This document shows positions 14,007 through 14,147 of a stretch of DNA of 14,147 nucleotides, piece by piece. Source of the DNA: RGIG5579 sp045544655 (GTDB lineage: Bacteria; Bacillota; Clostridia; Oscillospirales; SIG627); assembly GCA_045544655.1 (NCBI GenBank), contig JAZPZL010000226.1:1-14147 (forward strand), written 5' to 3'. The translations under genes were made by a program, and so were the position numbers. Below the pieces are notes generated by a model. That model was not told the DNA's origin. It worked only from the letters and a program-made list of their open reading frames with translations, and searched no databases. Position 1 is the first letter of the stretch, and each line of letters starts with the position of its first letter.

Positions 14007-14035
14007 ATTTTACCATAACTTCGAATACAAGTCAA
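14007..14035 (-). promoter_or_regulatory. Promoter of the glucosaminidase-dockerin gene
   Basis: -35 TTGACT (14030-14035), a 17-base spacer and -10 TAAAAT (14007-14012), with TGg just before it as an extended -10. The start of transcription should be near 14000, which leaves a ~38-base leader before the TTG codon. The ATG at 14014-14016 is upstream of this start and cannot be used from this promoter. Confidence 0.87.
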
Positions 14036-14076
14036 TAAAAACGGGGAATGTAATTTCTTCCACAATAAAAATCCAA

Positions 14077-14147
14077 CCGCATAGCGGGTGGTATTTCATT
14101 TTCGGGCATAGCCCTAAAAGAAACTGGCTGCACATAAATGCGCATAG
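14077..14147. repeat. Cluster of small hairpins with GCATAGC cores, cut by window edge
   Basis: Two mini-hairpins share an ATA loop but have different 4-base stems: CCGC-ATA-GCGG (14077-14087) and GGGC-ATA-GCCC (14104-14114). A third begins at 14140 as GCGC-ATA-G and runs off the window. The loops are 27 and 36 bases apart. The middle hairpin sits in a longer imperfect inverted repeat (ATTTCATTTTC against TAAAAGAAAC). No gene is seen in 14036-14147. A dispersed repeat or the end of an upstream minus-strand transcript are both possible. Confidence 0.5.

Noticed and set aside
14014..14016. ATG as the start of the glucosaminidase-dockerin gene
   Set aside because: It lies between the -35 and -10 boxes of the promoter, upstream of the predicted transcript start, and its extra codons translate the ribosome binding site.

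Overview
The window looks like chromosomal DNA of a Clostridia-type Bacillota. The support is strong AGGAGG-type ribosome binding sites, TTG/ATG starts, TTGACA/TATAAT promoters, a short ProB, a heterodimeric ABC exporter of the clostridial type, the UPF0237/UPF0210 gene pair and a secreted enzyme ending in a dockerin. Genus and species cannot be read from the sequence. No rRNA, tRNA, CRISPR array, insertion sequence or phage gene is visible, and coding density is high; no gap without a gene reaches 300 bases.

Left part, minus strand. A MarR-type regulator (5836-6303) leads an operon with two ABC half-transporters (4109-5839 and 2214-4109), joined by 4-base and 1-base overlaps. Its promoter is followed directly by an 18-base palindrome, the likely MarR operator, and the operon ends in a hairpin terminator at 2176-2205. 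The two half-transporters carry complementary lesions in one ATP site, so they very probably form one heterodimeric exporter. Just downstream a separate promoter (2136-2164) drives a 62-residue cysteine-containing protein of unknown function, then proB and proA, the first two enzymes of proline synthesis from glutamate. proA runs off the left edge.

Middle, plus strand. Divergent from the MarR gene is a Na+/phosphate cotransporter-like protein with a C-terminal PhoU domain (6504-8246), with its own promoter and terminator. A tight four-gene operon follows: an ACT-domain protein (UPF0237), a PFL-family protein (UPF0210), a class I SAM-dependent methyltransferase, and RsmI, the 16S rRNA 2'-O-methyltransferase. 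Gaps are 9, 1 and -11 bases.

Right part. A nearly perfect bidirectional hairpin separates rsmI from a convergent minus-strand gene for a secreted SH3b/glucosaminidase/cadherin-like/dockerin protein. Its real start appears to be a TTG, because the only upstream ATG lies in the -10 region of its promoter. The last ~70 bases carry spaced small hairpins, each with a GCATAGC core, which look like a fragment of a repeat family cut by the window edge.

Most of this is ordinary core genome. The points most worth a second look are the dockerin-bearing wall hydrolase, the cysteine-containing miniprotein at the head of the proBA operon, the GCATAGC hairpin cluster, the MarR operator, and a strong hairpin inside the methyltransferase gene.
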